Origin: an uncultured Dehalococcoidia bacterium
Lineage (GTDB): Bacteria > Chloroflexota > Dehalococcoidia > Dehalococcoidales > Fen-1064
DNA: 33,606 nucleotides
Assembly (NCBI GenBank): GCA_903916765.1
Contig: CAIWXV010000028.1
Span: forward strand, 1 to 33,606
Direction: 5' to 3'
In this document: positions 23,582-32,391 of the stretch, piece by piece
Position numbering within the stretch: position 1 is the first letter of the stretch
Layout: every line of letters begins with the position of its first letter
Program-made: the position numbers and the translations under genes
The notes under the pieces: generated by a model
Told to the model about the DNA's origin: nothing
What the model saw: the letters and a program-made list of their open reading frames with translations, nothing else
The model's database searches: none

Positions 23582-26224
23582 GTGAATAGTGACGAAATTA
23601 GAAGTTCCTACCTCAAATATTTTGAAACAAAGGGACATAAAATTGTCCCCAGTTCGTCTTTGATTCCCTACGGCGACCCAACATTATTGCTAACCAGCGC
23701 AGGGATGGTACAGTTCAAGCCCTATTTCACAGGTAAAGCTGTACCGCCTGCCTTGCGTTTGGCTTCCTGCCAGAAATGTTTCCGTACGACTGATATCGAA
23801 TCGGTGGGTGATGCCACTCACTGCACTTTTTTTGAGATGTTGGGGAATTTCAGCTTCGGCGACTATTTTAAGAAAGAAGTTATTCCTTGGGCTTGGGAAT
23901 ATGTTACCCAACACTTGAAAATTCCGCAGTCACGGCTCTGGGTAACTATTTATCGTGACGATGACGAGGCTTTCAATATCTGGCGTCAGACCGGGGTTGC
24001 TGAAAATAGAATCGTCAGACTCGGTGAAGAAGACAATTTCTGGGGTCCGGCTGGTAATTCGGGACCATGTGGACCTTGCAGTGAAATTCACTATGACCTC
24101 GGAGAGGAATTCGGTTGTGGTAAGGTCGATTGTAAACCGGGTTGCGACTGCAAACGGTATACTGAAATTTGGAATCTGGTTTTCCCGCAGTTTTTCCAGG
24201 ATGAAAGTGGCAAACGTGCCAATCTTGCAAACCCCGGTATTGATACAGGTATGGGCCTAGAGCGTGTTTCGGCGATTATGCAGGGCAAGCCGACGATGTA
24301 TGATACTGATCTTTTTACTCCACTAATACGGAAAATTGCTGACCTGTCAGGTAAAAAGTATGGCTCTGATTCTGTAACCGATAAAGCGATGAGAGTAGCT
24401 GCCGAACATACCCGCAGCATTGCCTTTTTACTGGCTGATGGTGTCATGCCGAGTAAGGAAGGGCGTGGTTATGTATTGAGGCGTATATTACGCCGCGCCG
24501 AGTACTTTGGTGAGGCTCTGGCTCATGAAAAGCCTTTCCTCACCACTGTAGCGGAAGAAGTTATCAAGAATATGGGGCATGTTTATCCGGAGTTAGCGGC
24601 GAATAAAAAACATATTCTGCATGTCATCGAGGCGGAGACGGAAAGTTTTCGTAAGTCTCTGCCGGTGGGTAGAAATATACTTGAAAATACCATCGCTAAA
24701 CTGAGTACCGGAAAAGGTAAATCGAAAACTATCTCCGGCGCCGATGCCTTTATACTTCACGATACCTATGGTTTTCCAATTGACCTGACGAAGGAGATTG
24801 CTTCTTCACGCGGATTATCAGTCGATATGGCTGGTTTTGAACAGGAAATGGAGAAACAGCGTGAGCGTGCTAAGTCAGCACAGAAATATGGGGTGACAGG
24901 TAATGCCACAGCGGCTATGGAGGCGGAATTCGAAGGTAGCCCGACTGTCTTTGTCGGCTATACAAGAGTTTCAGCAGAGGCTACTATTACCGCTTTACTG
25001 TCTGACAGCGAATCTGTCGTGGTGATTAGAGAAGGGCAGGAGGCGAGTCTGGCTCTGGATGCCACGCCTTTCTACGGAGAAATGGGCGGTCAGGTAGGCG
25101 ATACCGGTGAAATTAAGAGCGCTTCCGGTTGTTTTTCCGTTACTGATACTGTCCGCACCACGACTGGTATAATCGTCCACCGTGGCAAGATGTTAAGCGG
25201 GAATTTGTCCGTAGGTGATAAAGTGCAGGCTGAAGTTAATCTCGAGCACAGATTGGATATTGCCCGTAATCATACGGCAACCCATCTGCTTCAATACGCT
25301 TTGCAACAGGTTTTAGGTAAGCAGGTACAGCAGAGGGGCTCAAGGGTGACTCCGGAAATGCTCAGGTTCGATTTTTCACATCTCGCGGCGATGATACCGG
25401 AAGAAATTCAGAAAGTACAGCGGATTGTTAACGAGAAGATTCGCCAGAATCTTGAAGTTTATGCCGAGGAAATGTCTTACCAGAAGGCGCTCGAACAGGG
25501 AGCAATTGCTCTCTTCGATGAAAAATATGGTGACAAAGTACGTGCCTTGAAAATCGGTAAACCGACGGTCAGTTTTGAGTTATGCGGCGGAACTCATGTA
25601 AATGCTACAGGGCAAATCGGATTTTTCCATATCGTCAGCGAAAGCAGTGTCGGCTCCGGTTTGCGGCGTATCGAAGCGGTGACAGGCAGGGGTGCGGAAG
25701 AACATTTTGAGAAGCTGTCCGGTGAGTGGCAGGTGATAGCTAAGTCTATCGATGCTACTACGGAAAATATTAAAGAAAAGATTGGCGGCATAGTTGAATC
25801 TCTGGAAGCTGAGAGGAAACAACATCAGTTCATTGAGACGGAATTAGCACATATAAGAGCCAAGATTTTGTTTGAAAAACCAGTAACAATCCTAGGAGGA
25901 GTGACGGCTAACATCTCCAATGAATCACCTCTCTCACCACAAGCGCTGCGGCATATGAATGACTATCTACGTGAGAAACAAACGAGCGCCGTTACTGTTC
26001 TGGGCACAGTTTATGAAGACAAGCCCTCTGTTCTTGTATGGGTATCACAAGACTTAGTGGCCAAGGGATATGATGCCAGTAAATATGCCCGCGAGATGGC
26101 CAAAATGTTGGGCGGCGGCGGTGGTGGCAAGCCTACGATGGCTCAGGCGGGTGGCAAAGACAAGAGTAAGGTTGAGACAGCCCTTAAACTGGTCAAGAAT
26201 CTGATTGAGCATCAGGGTGGCTAA
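23582..26224 (+). CDS. alaS: Alanyl-tRNA synthetase
   Basis: An 880-residue class II synthetase that charges tRNA-Ala. The catalytic domain opens with the family pattern IRSSYLKYFETKGHKIVPSS and contains the class II motifs. The editing domain has RNHTATHLL and, further on, CGGTHVNATG, the zinc-binding His/Cys set that clears Ser and Gly mischarging. The C-terminal DHHA1-type domain ends with a glycine run (MLGGGGGGKP). Length and domain order are complete. The GTG start follows a GGAGAG site. The stop codon shares a base with the ruvX ATG, so the two are coupled. Confidence 0.97.
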   Translation: MNSDEIRSSYLKYFETKGHKIVPSSSLIPYGDPTLLLTSAGMVQFKPYFTGKAVPPALRLASCQKCFRTTDIESVGDATHCTFFEMLGNFSFGDYFKKEVIPWAWEYVTQHLKIPQSRLWVTIYRDDDEAFNIWRQTGVAENRIVRLGEEDNFWGPAGNSGPCGPCSEIHYDLGEEFGCGKVDCKPGCDCKRYTEIWNLVFPQFFQDESGKRANLANPGIDTGMGLERVSAIMQGKPTMYDTDLFTPLIRKIADLSGKKYGSDSVTDKAMRVAAEHTRSIAFLLADGVMPSKEGRGYVLRRILRRAEYFGEALAHEKPFLTTVAEEVIKNMGHVYPELAANKKHILHVIEAETESFRKSLPVGRNILENTIAKLSTGKGKSKTISGADAFILHDTYGFPIDLTKEIASSRGLSVDMAGFEQEMEKQRERAKSAQKYGVTGNATAAMEAEFEGSPTVFVGYTRVSAEATITALLSDSESVVVIREGQEASLALDATPFYGEMGGQVGDTGEIKSASGCFSVTDTVRTTTGIIVHRGKMLSGNLSVGDKVQAEVNLEHRLDIARNHTATHLLQYALQQVLGKQVQQRGSRVTPEMLRFDFSHLAAMIPEEIQKVQRIVNEKIRQNLEVYAEEMSYQKALEQGAIALFDEKYGDKVRALKIGKPTVSFELCGGTHVNATGQIGFFHIVSESSVGSGLRRIEAVTGRGAEEHFEKLSGEWQVIAKSIDATTENIKEKIGGIVESLEAERKQHQFIETELAHIRAKILFEKPVTILGGVTANISNESPLSPQALRHMNDYLREKQTSAVTVLGTVYEDKPSVLVWVSQDLVAKGYDASKYAREMAKMLGGGGGGKPTMAQAGGKDKSKVETALKLVKNLIEHQGG

Positions 26225-26664
26225 TGGCGCGTATTCTCGGGATTGATGTAGGTGACAGGAGAATCGGTTTAGCGCTGAGTGACCCTGGCGGCATACTGGC
26301 AAGTCCTTTGACTATTATCGAGCACAATACTGAATTAGAAGATATTGAAGCCATTCTGAAGATTGTCAAAGAACGTGAGGTAGGACGTATTATCGTTGGT
26401 TTGCCACGCTTGATGAATGGTGATATTGGACCGCAGGCAAAGAAGGTCCAGGCTTTTACAGAGACATTACATTCTCATACTGATATTCCTATCGAGTTTC
26501 GTGATGAACGACTGACTACAGTTACTGCCGTACGACTTAAAGAGGAAACCAGCAGGAAAAAGAAGAATCAGAAAATCCGATATGATGCCATGGCGGCAGC
26601 GGTAATTCTGCAAGAATATCTGGAAGAGCAGGCATCTAATAAGCAATCTGAAACTAATCTCTGA
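26224..26664 (+). CDS. ruvX: Putative Holliday junction resolvase / pre-16S rRNA nuclease
   Basis: A 146-residue RNase H-fold protein of the YqgF/RuvX family. It begins ARILGIDVGDRRIGLALSD, with the first catalytic Asp. It continues with IIVGLPRLMNGDIGPQA, an acidic FRDERLTT motif and a C-terminal Asp in YDAMAAAVILQEY. The family is linked to 16S rRNA 5' processing and to Holliday junction handling. The ATG overlaps the alaS stop (TAATG), a common alaS-ruvX pairing. Confidence 0.92.
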   Translation: MARILGIDVGDRRIGLALSDPGGILASPLTIIEHNTELEDIEAILKIVKEREVGRIIVGLPRLMNGDIGPQAKKVQAFTETLHSHTDIPIEFRDERLTTVTAVRLKEETSRKKKNQKIRYDAMAAAVILQEYLEEQASNKQSETNL

Positions 26665-26669
26665 ATTCT

Positions 26670-26689
26670 ATACCGGCGAAAGTCGGTAT
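26670..26689 (+). other. GAAA-tetraloop hairpin after ruvX
   Basis: An 8-bp stem (ATACCGGC with GTCGGTAT, one G-U pair) closed by a GAAA tetraloop starts 6 bases after the ruvX stop. It has no T-tract, so it is more likely an mRNA 3' stabilising or processing element than a terminator. Confidence 0.5.
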
Positions 26690-26715
26690 TCAGTGTAGTG
26701 GAGATACTGGTGTGA

Positions 26716-27178
26716 ATGAGTAAAAAGGATATTGAATTAACTGGATACTGGATATTGTGGGCTGTATTGCGGCGACTGCATTCGTTATAAGAGCAAAGCC
26801 TCTGATTTAGCTCGAGACCTGCTAGCTGAATTACAAGCAACGGGGTTTGACAGATATGCAGAAGGTAAAAGTTTGACTGTGAAGGAATTTAAGAATTTTG
26901 TGGAGTGCTGTCGTGTTCTTGAAGAGATAACTAAATTGCAGTGTAATAGACCGTGCCGAGGGGGTAAGGGTTGTGCGACTTTTCCCTGCGAGGTTATAAA
27001 ATGTTGTCGCAGTAAAGGATACGAAGGCTGTTGGGAATGTAGTGATTTTGAGAAATGCCATCGGTTTGAGTTTATCAAACCACTTCACGGTGAAAACTCT
27101 ATCAACAACCTTAAAATAATCCGGGAGATGGGATTAAGTGAGTGGGCGCAACACAGACATAAATTCTATAACTGGTAA
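26716..27178 (+). pseudogene. DUF3795-like Cys-rich protein gene, frameshifted by a 7-bp duplication
   Basis: From ATG 26716 the frame reads MSKKDIELTGY and is then thrown off by a second copy of ACTGGAT. If one copy is removed, the frame runs on without a break into CGLYCGDCIRYKSKASDLARD and then through 27178. That gives about 151 residues with the many cysteines of DUF3795 (YCGLYCGDC, CNRPCRGG, CATFPC, GCWECSDFEKC) and the typical ending FEFIKPLHGENSINNLKI and EWAQHRHKFY. As written, only a downstream fragment of about 101 residues from TTG 26873 could be made, lacking the first Cys group. Function is unknown; metal binding is likely. Confidence 0.8.
26740..26753 (+). repeat. 7-bp tandem duplication (ACTGGAT x2)
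   Basis: ACTGGAT occurs at 26740-26746 and immediately again at 26747-26753. It is responsible for the frameshift in the DUF3795-like gene and is consistent with replication slippage. Confidence 0.9.
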
Positions 27179-27187
27179 TAAAACTCG

Positions 27188-28363
27188 ATGAGCAAGAAAA
27201 ACACTTTTCGGCTTATCAAAACCTGTGGTAAAGCACGTGCTGGTGAGTTAACTACATTGCATGGTGTGGTACAGACACCGGTCTTGTGTCCTGTAGGTAC
27301 TCAGGGGTCTGTCAAAACATTGACACCACAGGAAGTGAAAGACCTCGGTATGAAGATGATTCTTGCCAATACTTATCATCTGTACCTAAGACCTGGCATT
27401 CCCATCATCGAAAAACTGGGTGGTTTACATAAGTTTATGAACTGGGATGGAGTCATCCTGACCGATAGCGGCGGTTACCAACTTTTCAGCCTGTCGAAAT
27501 TGACTCAGGTAAGTGATGAAGGTGTGATATTTCGTTCTCATATCGATGGTAGTCGGCACACTGTTACACCGGAACTGGCAGTGCAATATCAGGAATCGCT
27601 AGGATCGGATATCGCTATGGTTCTGGATGAGTGTATTGCTCATGATGAAAGCCGTGAACGTGTCTGGTCGGCGATGGTACGGACTCACCAGTGGGCGGAG
27701 AGGTGTCTGAAAGCTCATAAAAAGCGTGAGCAGTCCTTGTATGCCATTGTCCAGGGAGGCATTTTCCCTGATTTGCGGAGGCAATCGGCTGAATCTCTGA
27801 CCACTCTGGGGTTCGATGGTTATGCTATCGGCGGTTTAAGTATCGGTGAACCGAAGAGCGTCACACTTGACATAACGGAACAAACAACAGTGCTATTACC
27901 ATCTGATAAGCCACGCTATTTGATGGGTGTCGGTTCTCCTGAAGATGTGGTGGAAGGTGTCGCACGGGGCATCGATATTTTCGATTGCGCCTTGCCGACC
28001 CGTGTTGCCCGGAACGGCGCTCTTTATACACGGAAGGGGAGGGTGGATATCGAGAATGCTCTTTTCAGTCGACAAGAAGCTAGCATAGATACGGATTGTC
28101 ATTGTTACACCTGCCGGAATTTTTCCGCAGCTTATTTACACCATCTTTTCCGATGTAAGGAACTGTTGGCTTATCGTCTGGCGACGATTCATAACCTGGC
28201 TTTTATGAGTAATCTGGTGCAGTCAATCAAGAATGCTATTCTGAACGGTACTTTTGATGAGTTCTGCCGCGAGTTCTTATCGGTCTACAAAACGACCGAT
28301 GAGCAAACACGAATCAGTCAGAAACAAAAATGGCTGGAATCCGCAAGACAGAAGGAATCGTAA
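27188..28363 (+). CDS. tgt: tRNA-guanine transglycosylase (queuosine pathway)
   Basis: A 391-residue enzyme that swaps guanine 34 of GUN-anticodon tRNAs for preQ1. Family landmarks are the substrate-pocket DSGGYQLFSLSKL, YAIGGLSIGEP, and the catalytic aspartate in the IDIFDCALPTRVARNG segment. The zinc site is C-x-C-x2-C plus His (CHCYTC and LHHLFRC). The length is normal. No clear ribosome site precedes the ATG, so its start is less certain than the gene. It converges on the nitronate monooxygenase-like gene with 6 bp between them. Confidence 0.95.
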   Translation: MSKKNTFRLIKTCGKARAGELTTLHGVVQTPVLCPVGTQGSVKTLTPQEVKDLGMKMILANTYHLYLRPGIPIIEKLGGLHKFMNWDGVILTDSGGYQLFSLSKLTQVSDEGVIFRSHIDGSRHTVTPELAVQYQESLGSDIAMVLDECIAHDESRERVWSAMVRTHQWAERCLKAHKKREQSLYAIVQGGIFPDLRRQSAESLTTLGFDGYAIGGLSIGEPKSVTLDITEQTTVLLPSDKPRYLMGVGSPEDVVEGVARGIDIFDCALPTRVARNGALYTRKGRVDIENALFSRQEASIDTDCHCYTCRNFSAAYLHHLFRCKELLAYRLATIHNLAFMSNLVQSIKNAILNGTFDEFCREFLSVYKTTDEQTRISQKQKWLESARQKES

Positions 28364-28369
28364 GACTAA

Positions 28370-29446
28370 TTAATCGGCGATTTGACTGTTCATTTTAGCA
28401 AGGATTTGCTTTGCTTCGGTGACAGTGCGCTCGATAACTTCAGCAACCGTTGGAATGTCGTGAATTCTTCCCACCGTTTGCCCCATTACCAGAATGCCGT
28501 TCGTCACATCGCCTTCAATAGTGGCTTTGTAAAAGAGCCGACTTCCTACTGCAAAACGCATCCCTGCGGCTAATTTTTTCTTACCCCCGCCGACACCGGA
28601 TTCCCGTCCCATCATCTTAAAGGCAGTCTGTATGAATTGTTTCCAGCTCAGGTTGAGAGCCTTTTTCATCATCATACCGGCAGAAATGGCATCGAATAGA
28701 GCGAAACTCTTCTTGTTCAGAATGTCCTCAGCCGCTTTATTGCGCCATACCCGGCAATTGATGCCGTCAAAAGCGGGGTCGATAATCGTATCTTCTTCAG
28801 TGGCCTTGACCCAAATTTCTTTTATAGAATCGGGGACCTCAGCTTCTTTGGTTGCTGCCAGTCTGGTACCCATTGAAATACCATCAGCTCCGAGTGCCAG
28901 TGCGGCTGATAGCCCTTTACCATCGGCAAAACCGCCGGCGGCAATGCAGGGAATCTTCACAGCATCAATGACCTGTGGTATCAGTACGATAGCGCCGATA
29001 TTGCCCGAATGAGCCGCTGCTTCATAATCGGTTATGATGAGAGCATCGGCGCCGAGCCTTTCAGAACGCTGAGCATGCTTGACCGACGCAATTGTTCCGA
29101 TGATTTTACCACCGTAAGCATGCACCGCTTGAATTAACGGAGTAATTTCGGGTGGCCTCCCCAGTGAATAGTTAACAATCAACACTTTTTCATCGGTGAC
29201 GACTTTTATCAGACTGGCATCTCCGATACCCAGAGTCAGATTCACCCCGAACGGCTTATCGGTCAATTTTCTTATTTCGCGGATAGCCTCTCTGAGTGTA
29301 TCAGTATTATACTGTGCACTTGCTAAAACCCCGAGTGCACCTGCGTTTGAAACTGCCGCTACCAGCTTGGGTGTGGTCAGCCAGTTCATTCCTGCCAACA
29401 TAATTGGATATCGGATTCCGAAGAGTTCTGTCATTCTTGTTTTCAT
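28370..29446 (-). CDS. Nitronate monooxygenase / FabK-like flavin enzyme
   Basis: A 358-residue TIM-barrel FMN protein of the NPD/FabK family. The N-terminus FGIRYPIMLAGMNW, the middle IITDYEAAAHSGNIG and the phosphate-binding GGFADGKGLSAALALGADG followed by MGTRLAAT are characteristic. Members either oxidise alkyl nitronates or reduce enoyl-ACP (FabK); sequence alone does not decide, and in an anaerobe a reductase role is conceivable. I chose the ATG at 29446 because GGGAG lies just upstream; a Met 30 bases earlier in frame has no site. It lies 40 bp after pfk, probably in one transcript. Confidence 0.85.
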   Translation of the reverse strand: MKTRMTELFGIRYPIMLAGMNWLTTPKLVAAVSNAGALGVLASAQYNTDTLREAIREIRKLTDKPFGVNLTLGIGDASLIKVVTDEKVLIVNYSLGRPPEITPLIQAVHAYGGKIIGTIASVKHAQRSERLGADALIITDYEAAAHSGNIGAIVLIPQVIDAVKIPCIAAGGFADGKGLSAALALGADGISMGTRLAATKEAEVPDSIKEIWVKATEEDTIIDPAFDGINCRVWRNKAAEDILNKKSFALFDAISAGMMMKKALNLSWKQFIQTAFKMMGRESGVGGGKKKLAAGMRFAVGSRLFYKATIEGDVTNGILVMGQTVGRIHDIPTVAEVIERTVTEAKQILAKMNSQIAD

Positions 29447-29486
29447 TGGTTCTCCCATGTTGGCAAAGATGCCCAACTATGTATTT

Positions 29487-30536
29487 TTAGGCAAAGAATC
29501 TCTTGGCGACACCATAGGCATTGAGATTAACTGTTTTGACACCGTTAGCCACTTTTCCCAGAGGTACTCCTACGATTCGCGTTCCATGTAGAGCAGTCAT
29601 TTCGCCATACTTTTTCTCTTTGACCAGGTCGATAGCTTTGACTCCGAATGCCGTTGCCAGTACTCTGTCATATGCTACCGGTGTACCGCCTCTCTGGATA
29701 TATCCCAGTGTTGAAACACGTGTTTCCAATCCGGTTCTTTCCTGGATGATATTTCCCAGAATTTGAGCGACACCCGGTTTCGGGGCGATTGTTTCCTTTA
29801 TCTCAGGATTGTTTTCCGGTATAGGGGCAATTACGCCAGGCAATTGTGTGCCTTCTGCTACGACCACAATGCTGAATTTAATTCCTTTAGCTCTTCGTTT
29901 TCTCAATCTTTCGCAGAGAACTTCTAATCGTTCTTCGGTCAAAGGGATTTCTGGGATAGTGATTTCATCCGCCCCGTTGGACATTCCTGCATATGTAGCA
30001 ATCCAACCCGTGTTGCGTCCCATTACCTCCAGTAACATCACACGGTGATGACTTTCAGCTGTGGAACGGAGTCTATCTAAAGCGTCGGTAGCAATTTGTA
30101 CCGCCGTCTGAAATCCGATGGAAAAATCGGTTTCTCTCACGTCGTTATCGATTGTTTTGGGAATGCCGACGATGGGGATACCTTGTTGGTACATCTTATA
30201 GCATAGACTGAGACTGCCTTCGCCTCCCATCGCAACTATACTATCCAATCCTAAAACATTGATGCGGTCGTGCACTCTTTGCACGCCGTTTTCCACACGC
30301 AGAGGGCTGACTCGCGAAGTTCCGAGGATGGTACCCCCTCTGTCGATAATGCCAGAGGTATGTACCCATGTCAGTATTTCATCGTCGTGTTCCAGCAGTC
30401 CTTGCCAGCCATTGTGGATGCCAATGACTTCGTAGCCTTCTTTAATAGCGGTTTTAGCACTGGCTCTAATGGCGGCATTCAAGCCCGGACAATCGCCGCC
30501 TCCGGTCATAATACCGATTCTTGGTTTTCTATCCAA
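29487..30536 (-). CDS. pfkA: 6-phosphofructokinase, mixed ATP/PPi signature
   Basis: A 349-residue phosphofructokinase converting fructose 6-phosphate to the 1,6-bisphosphate. It has GGGDCPGLNAAIR near the N-terminus, GGEGS (104-108), the catalytic PKTIDND (126-132), MGRNTGW and a C-terminal IQRGG. The Gly at the position of E. coli Gly104 points to ATP, while the Lys in PKTIDND (Gly124 in E. coli) is typical of PPi enzymes. The combination, with Glu in GGEGS, resembles the actinobacterial-type group III enzymes. The TTG start is supported by GGAGG 6 bases upstream and a strong promoter. Confidence 0.92.
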   Translation of the reverse strand: MDRKPRIGIMTGGGDCPGLNAAIRASAKTAIKEGYEVIGIHNGWQGLLEHDDEILTWVHTSGIIDRGGTILGTSRVSPLRVENGVQRVHDRINVLGLDSIVAMGGEGSLSLCYKMYQQGIPIVGIPKTIDNDVRETDFSIGFQTAVQIATDALDRLRSTAESHHRVMLLEVMGRNTGWIATYAGMSNGADEITIPEIPLTEERLEVLCERLRKRRAKGIKFSIVVVAEGTQLPGVIAPIPENNPEIKETIAPKPGVAQILGNIIQERTGLETRVSTLGYIQRGGTPVAYDRVLATAFGVKAIDLVKEKKYGEMTALHGTRIVGVPLGKVANGVKTVNLNAYGVAKRFFA

Positions 30537-30566
30537 TCTTTGCCTCCGTGATAATGCTCTTAATAC

Positions 30567-30595
30567 AATTTAGAGTAGGGTGGCTTATATGTCAA
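30567..30595 (-). promoter_or_regulatory. pfk promoter
   Basis: Consensus TTGACA (complement of 30590-30595), a 17-bp spacer and TAAATT (complement of 30567-30572), 30 bp before the pfk start codon. Confidence 0.65.
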
Positions 30596-30599
30596 GGAT

Positions 30600-30641
30600 A
30601 AATATGGCTGTGAATACTTAAACGTGTTCACAGCCATATTT
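30600..30641 (-). terminator. Long hairpin ending the homocysteine operon
   Basis: A perfect 15-bp stem (30600-30614 with 30627-30641; arm AAATATGGCTGTGAA) and a 12-nt loop lie 19 bp past the NIL-ferredoxin stop and just before the pfk promoter. The T-rich tail on the minus strand is short, so termination may be partial. The stem is symmetric enough to work from either side. Confidence 0.65.
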
Positions 30642-30659
30642 GTTATATCCCATTGCAGA

Positions 30660-31067
30660 TTAAAAATGCAATTCCATCGCTCTGGGTGGGCATGCCTTAA
30701 TGCATAAACCGCAGGCAATACATTTTGAATTGTGGAATTTTGTCTGACGGCTTACCGTATCCAGTTCGAATGCCCCCACAGGGCAAACGGTGACACATGC
30801 GCCACAGTGGGTGCATCTCCCTTCGTTGCGGATAACATTTTGACTTAGCGATTCGATAATCACCCCGTTTCCGGTGAGATAGTGTATTCCTTTGTCATAG
30901 TCTTCCTGTTTACCTTTTAGTTCCAGCACCATCAAGCCTTCTTGCTCGGGTGTTACCGAAGCCTTAAGAATATTGAACTCAAGGCTAAAATCTTTGATAA
31001 GGTGATAGACGATAGGTCTATCTACCAATCGCTTCGGAAAGTGTAAAACAATTTTTTTTGAAACCAT
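30660..31067 (-). CDS. NIL-domain ferredoxin, partner of the DUF39 homocysteine synthase
   Basis: A 135-residue protein with an N-terminal NIL (ACT-like) domain (about 1-75) and two C-terminal [4Fe-4S] motifs, CTHCGACVTVCP and CIACGLCIKACPP. In methanogens a protein of this design, encoded next to a COG1900/DUF39 protein, takes part in homocysteine synthesis from aspartate semialdehyde and sulfide, probably supplying electrons. The same pair occurs here: the gene follows DUF39 by 32 bp in one direction. A long hairpin follows. Confidence 0.88.
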   Translation of the reverse strand: MVSKKIVLHFPKRLVDRPIVYHLIKDFSLEFNILKASVTPEQEGLMVLELKGKQEDYDKGIHYLTGNGVIIESLSQNVIRNEGRCTHCGACVTVCPVGAFELDTVSRQTKFHNSKCIACGLCIKACPPRAMELHF

Positions 31068-31099
31068 TTCTCATTTACCTCTATATTCTTCTCGCTTTT

Positions 31100-32308
31100 T
31101 TAATGTTCGATGGGACGTTCTTTCAACGGTTTGAAAGTAAGACCGGATTCCACACTGGGTAGGGGTGCCACGGGTTCGGTCAGCTCGAATTTACCAGTCT
31201 TAAGCCATTCCTTCAGGGTATTAGCAATCTCCAATGCACGCGGATAACTAGAAAGCGAGGCGGTAGGGACCTTTTTCCCTTGTAAGGTTATCTTACCGCT
31301 CCTGAGTTGTGCATAAGTGACCTCGCCGATTGGTTCTGCTCTCCTGTTGGGATAAGCATCCGAATAATCGTAAATAGTGCCGATTATCTCCTCGTCGGTG
31401 ACCGTTGTGTATTTCAAGACTTCCTCGGATAGGATTGGGATGGGAACGCCAACCCCGACTGTCAGAGTAGGTCCATAGCCCAGCATGCTGGTACCCACTA
31501 ACCATCTGGAACTCATCTGTTTCAGGTCGCCGATTAGAGCCAATGTGCCGGCACCGCCTTTAGGTACGCCGTTCTCAGTTCTGGGTACAGTTGGATTGAA
31601 TTGTGTGCCTTGCCAGGCAACATAGCCAACCCCGCCTCCAAAAAAGACTTTAGTGCCGATACCGATGGTCTTATAGTACGGGTCGTTAAGCAGCGGTGAT
31701 AACTGTCCGGCACTACAATAAGTGACATTACCCAGATTGTGTTTAAGTATGCCCATATAGGTATAGATGGTCTTATTTGAGAGATTGGTGGCGACATTGT
31801 AGTTCTGATAGGCATTTCTCATATTGAACAATACCGCTTCGTTCAGATCTTTTAGGTTTATCCATGTTTCCAGTTTCTTTCGGGGGTAGCAATCTGTGCC
31901 GTAAGCAGTGGCTTCCAACCGGATATCTTTACCGGCTACTAATTCTTCGATAACATGCCCGCCACCGTAATTGAATTCACCTGGATACACTTTATTTCTG
32001 GGGTCGTCGTCGGGGGTGGCGGTAGCGCCGATGAAAATATCTACTGCGGCAAGTCCTGTATAAGCTGGTACATCGTTAAGATAGACTCTACCTCCACCCA
32101 ACTTGATTCTCGGTTGAGAATGCCCGATGTTCAGATAAGCACCGGAAGAACACATCGGCCCGAAAGTGCCGGTAGTGACCACATCCACTTCCTCCGTCGC
32201 TTTTTTAAGGCCCTTTTCTTTAACTACACCGATAATCTCTTCAGCGGTAAAGACAACTGCTTCACCGTTTTTAATTTTTAGGTTGATTTCCTCGATTGTC
32301 TTCGGCAT
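31100..32308 (-). CDS. DUF39 (COG1900) homocysteine biosynthesis protein
   Basis: A 402-residue protein matching the COG1900/DUF39 family implicated in anaerobic homocysteine formation: aspartate 4-semialdehyde plus a sulfur donor, by reduction, gives homocysteine. Two cysteines that fit the conserved family positions are visible, C53 in GPMCSSGAY and C140 in YGTDCYPRK. It forms an operon with the NIL-ferredoxin. The ATG has a good AAGGAG site 8 bases upstream and a promoter whose -35 begins in the tail of the terminator of an upstream small RNA. Methionine supply is the likely physiological role. Confidence 0.88.
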   Translation of the reverse strand: MPKTIEEINLKIKNGEAVVFTAEEIIGVVKEKGLKKATEEVDVVTTGTFGPMCSSGAYLNIGHSQPRIKLGGGRVYLNDVPAYTGLAAVDIFIGATATPDDDPRNKVYPGEFNYGGGHVIEELVAGKDIRLEATAYGTDCYPRKKLETWINLKDLNEAVLFNMRNAYQNYNVATNLSNKTIYTYMGILKHNLGNVTYCSAGQLSPLLNDPYYKTIGIGTKVFFGGGVGYVAWQGTQFNPTVPRTENGVPKGGAGTLALIGDLKQMSSRWLVGTSMLGYGPTLTVGVGVPIPILSEEVLKYTTVTDEEIIGTIYDYSDAYPNRRAEPIGEVTYAQLRSGKITLQGKKVPTASLSSYPRALEIANTLKEWLKTGKFELTEPVAPLPSVESGLTFKPLKERPIEH

Positions 32309-32328
32309 TCTGTTTTCTCCTTCAATGT

Positions 32329-32357
32329 ATGATAGTTTGTGGCTAAGCTACTGTCAA
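32329..32357 (-). promoter_or_regulatory. Promoter of the DUF39/NIL-ferredoxin operon
   Basis: Consensus TTGACA (complement of 32352-32357), a 17-bp spacer and TATCAT (complement of 32329-32334) predict a very short leader of about 14 nt holding just the ribosome site. It lies downstream of the RNA terminator, so the operon can be transcribed independently of the RNA. Confidence 0.65.
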
Positions 32358-32391
32358 TAAAAAAGCTCAGGAATTGTTGTTTCCTGAGCTT
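32354..32391 (-). terminator. Intrinsic terminator of the structured RNA
   Basis: A perfect 11-bp stem (32363-32373 with 32381-32391; arm AAGCTCAGGAA), a 7-nt loop and a run of T residues on the minus strand at 32364-32358. AAGCTCAG is also present just upstream in the RNA (AAAGCTCAGCC), so a second pairing register is possible. Confidence 0.8.
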
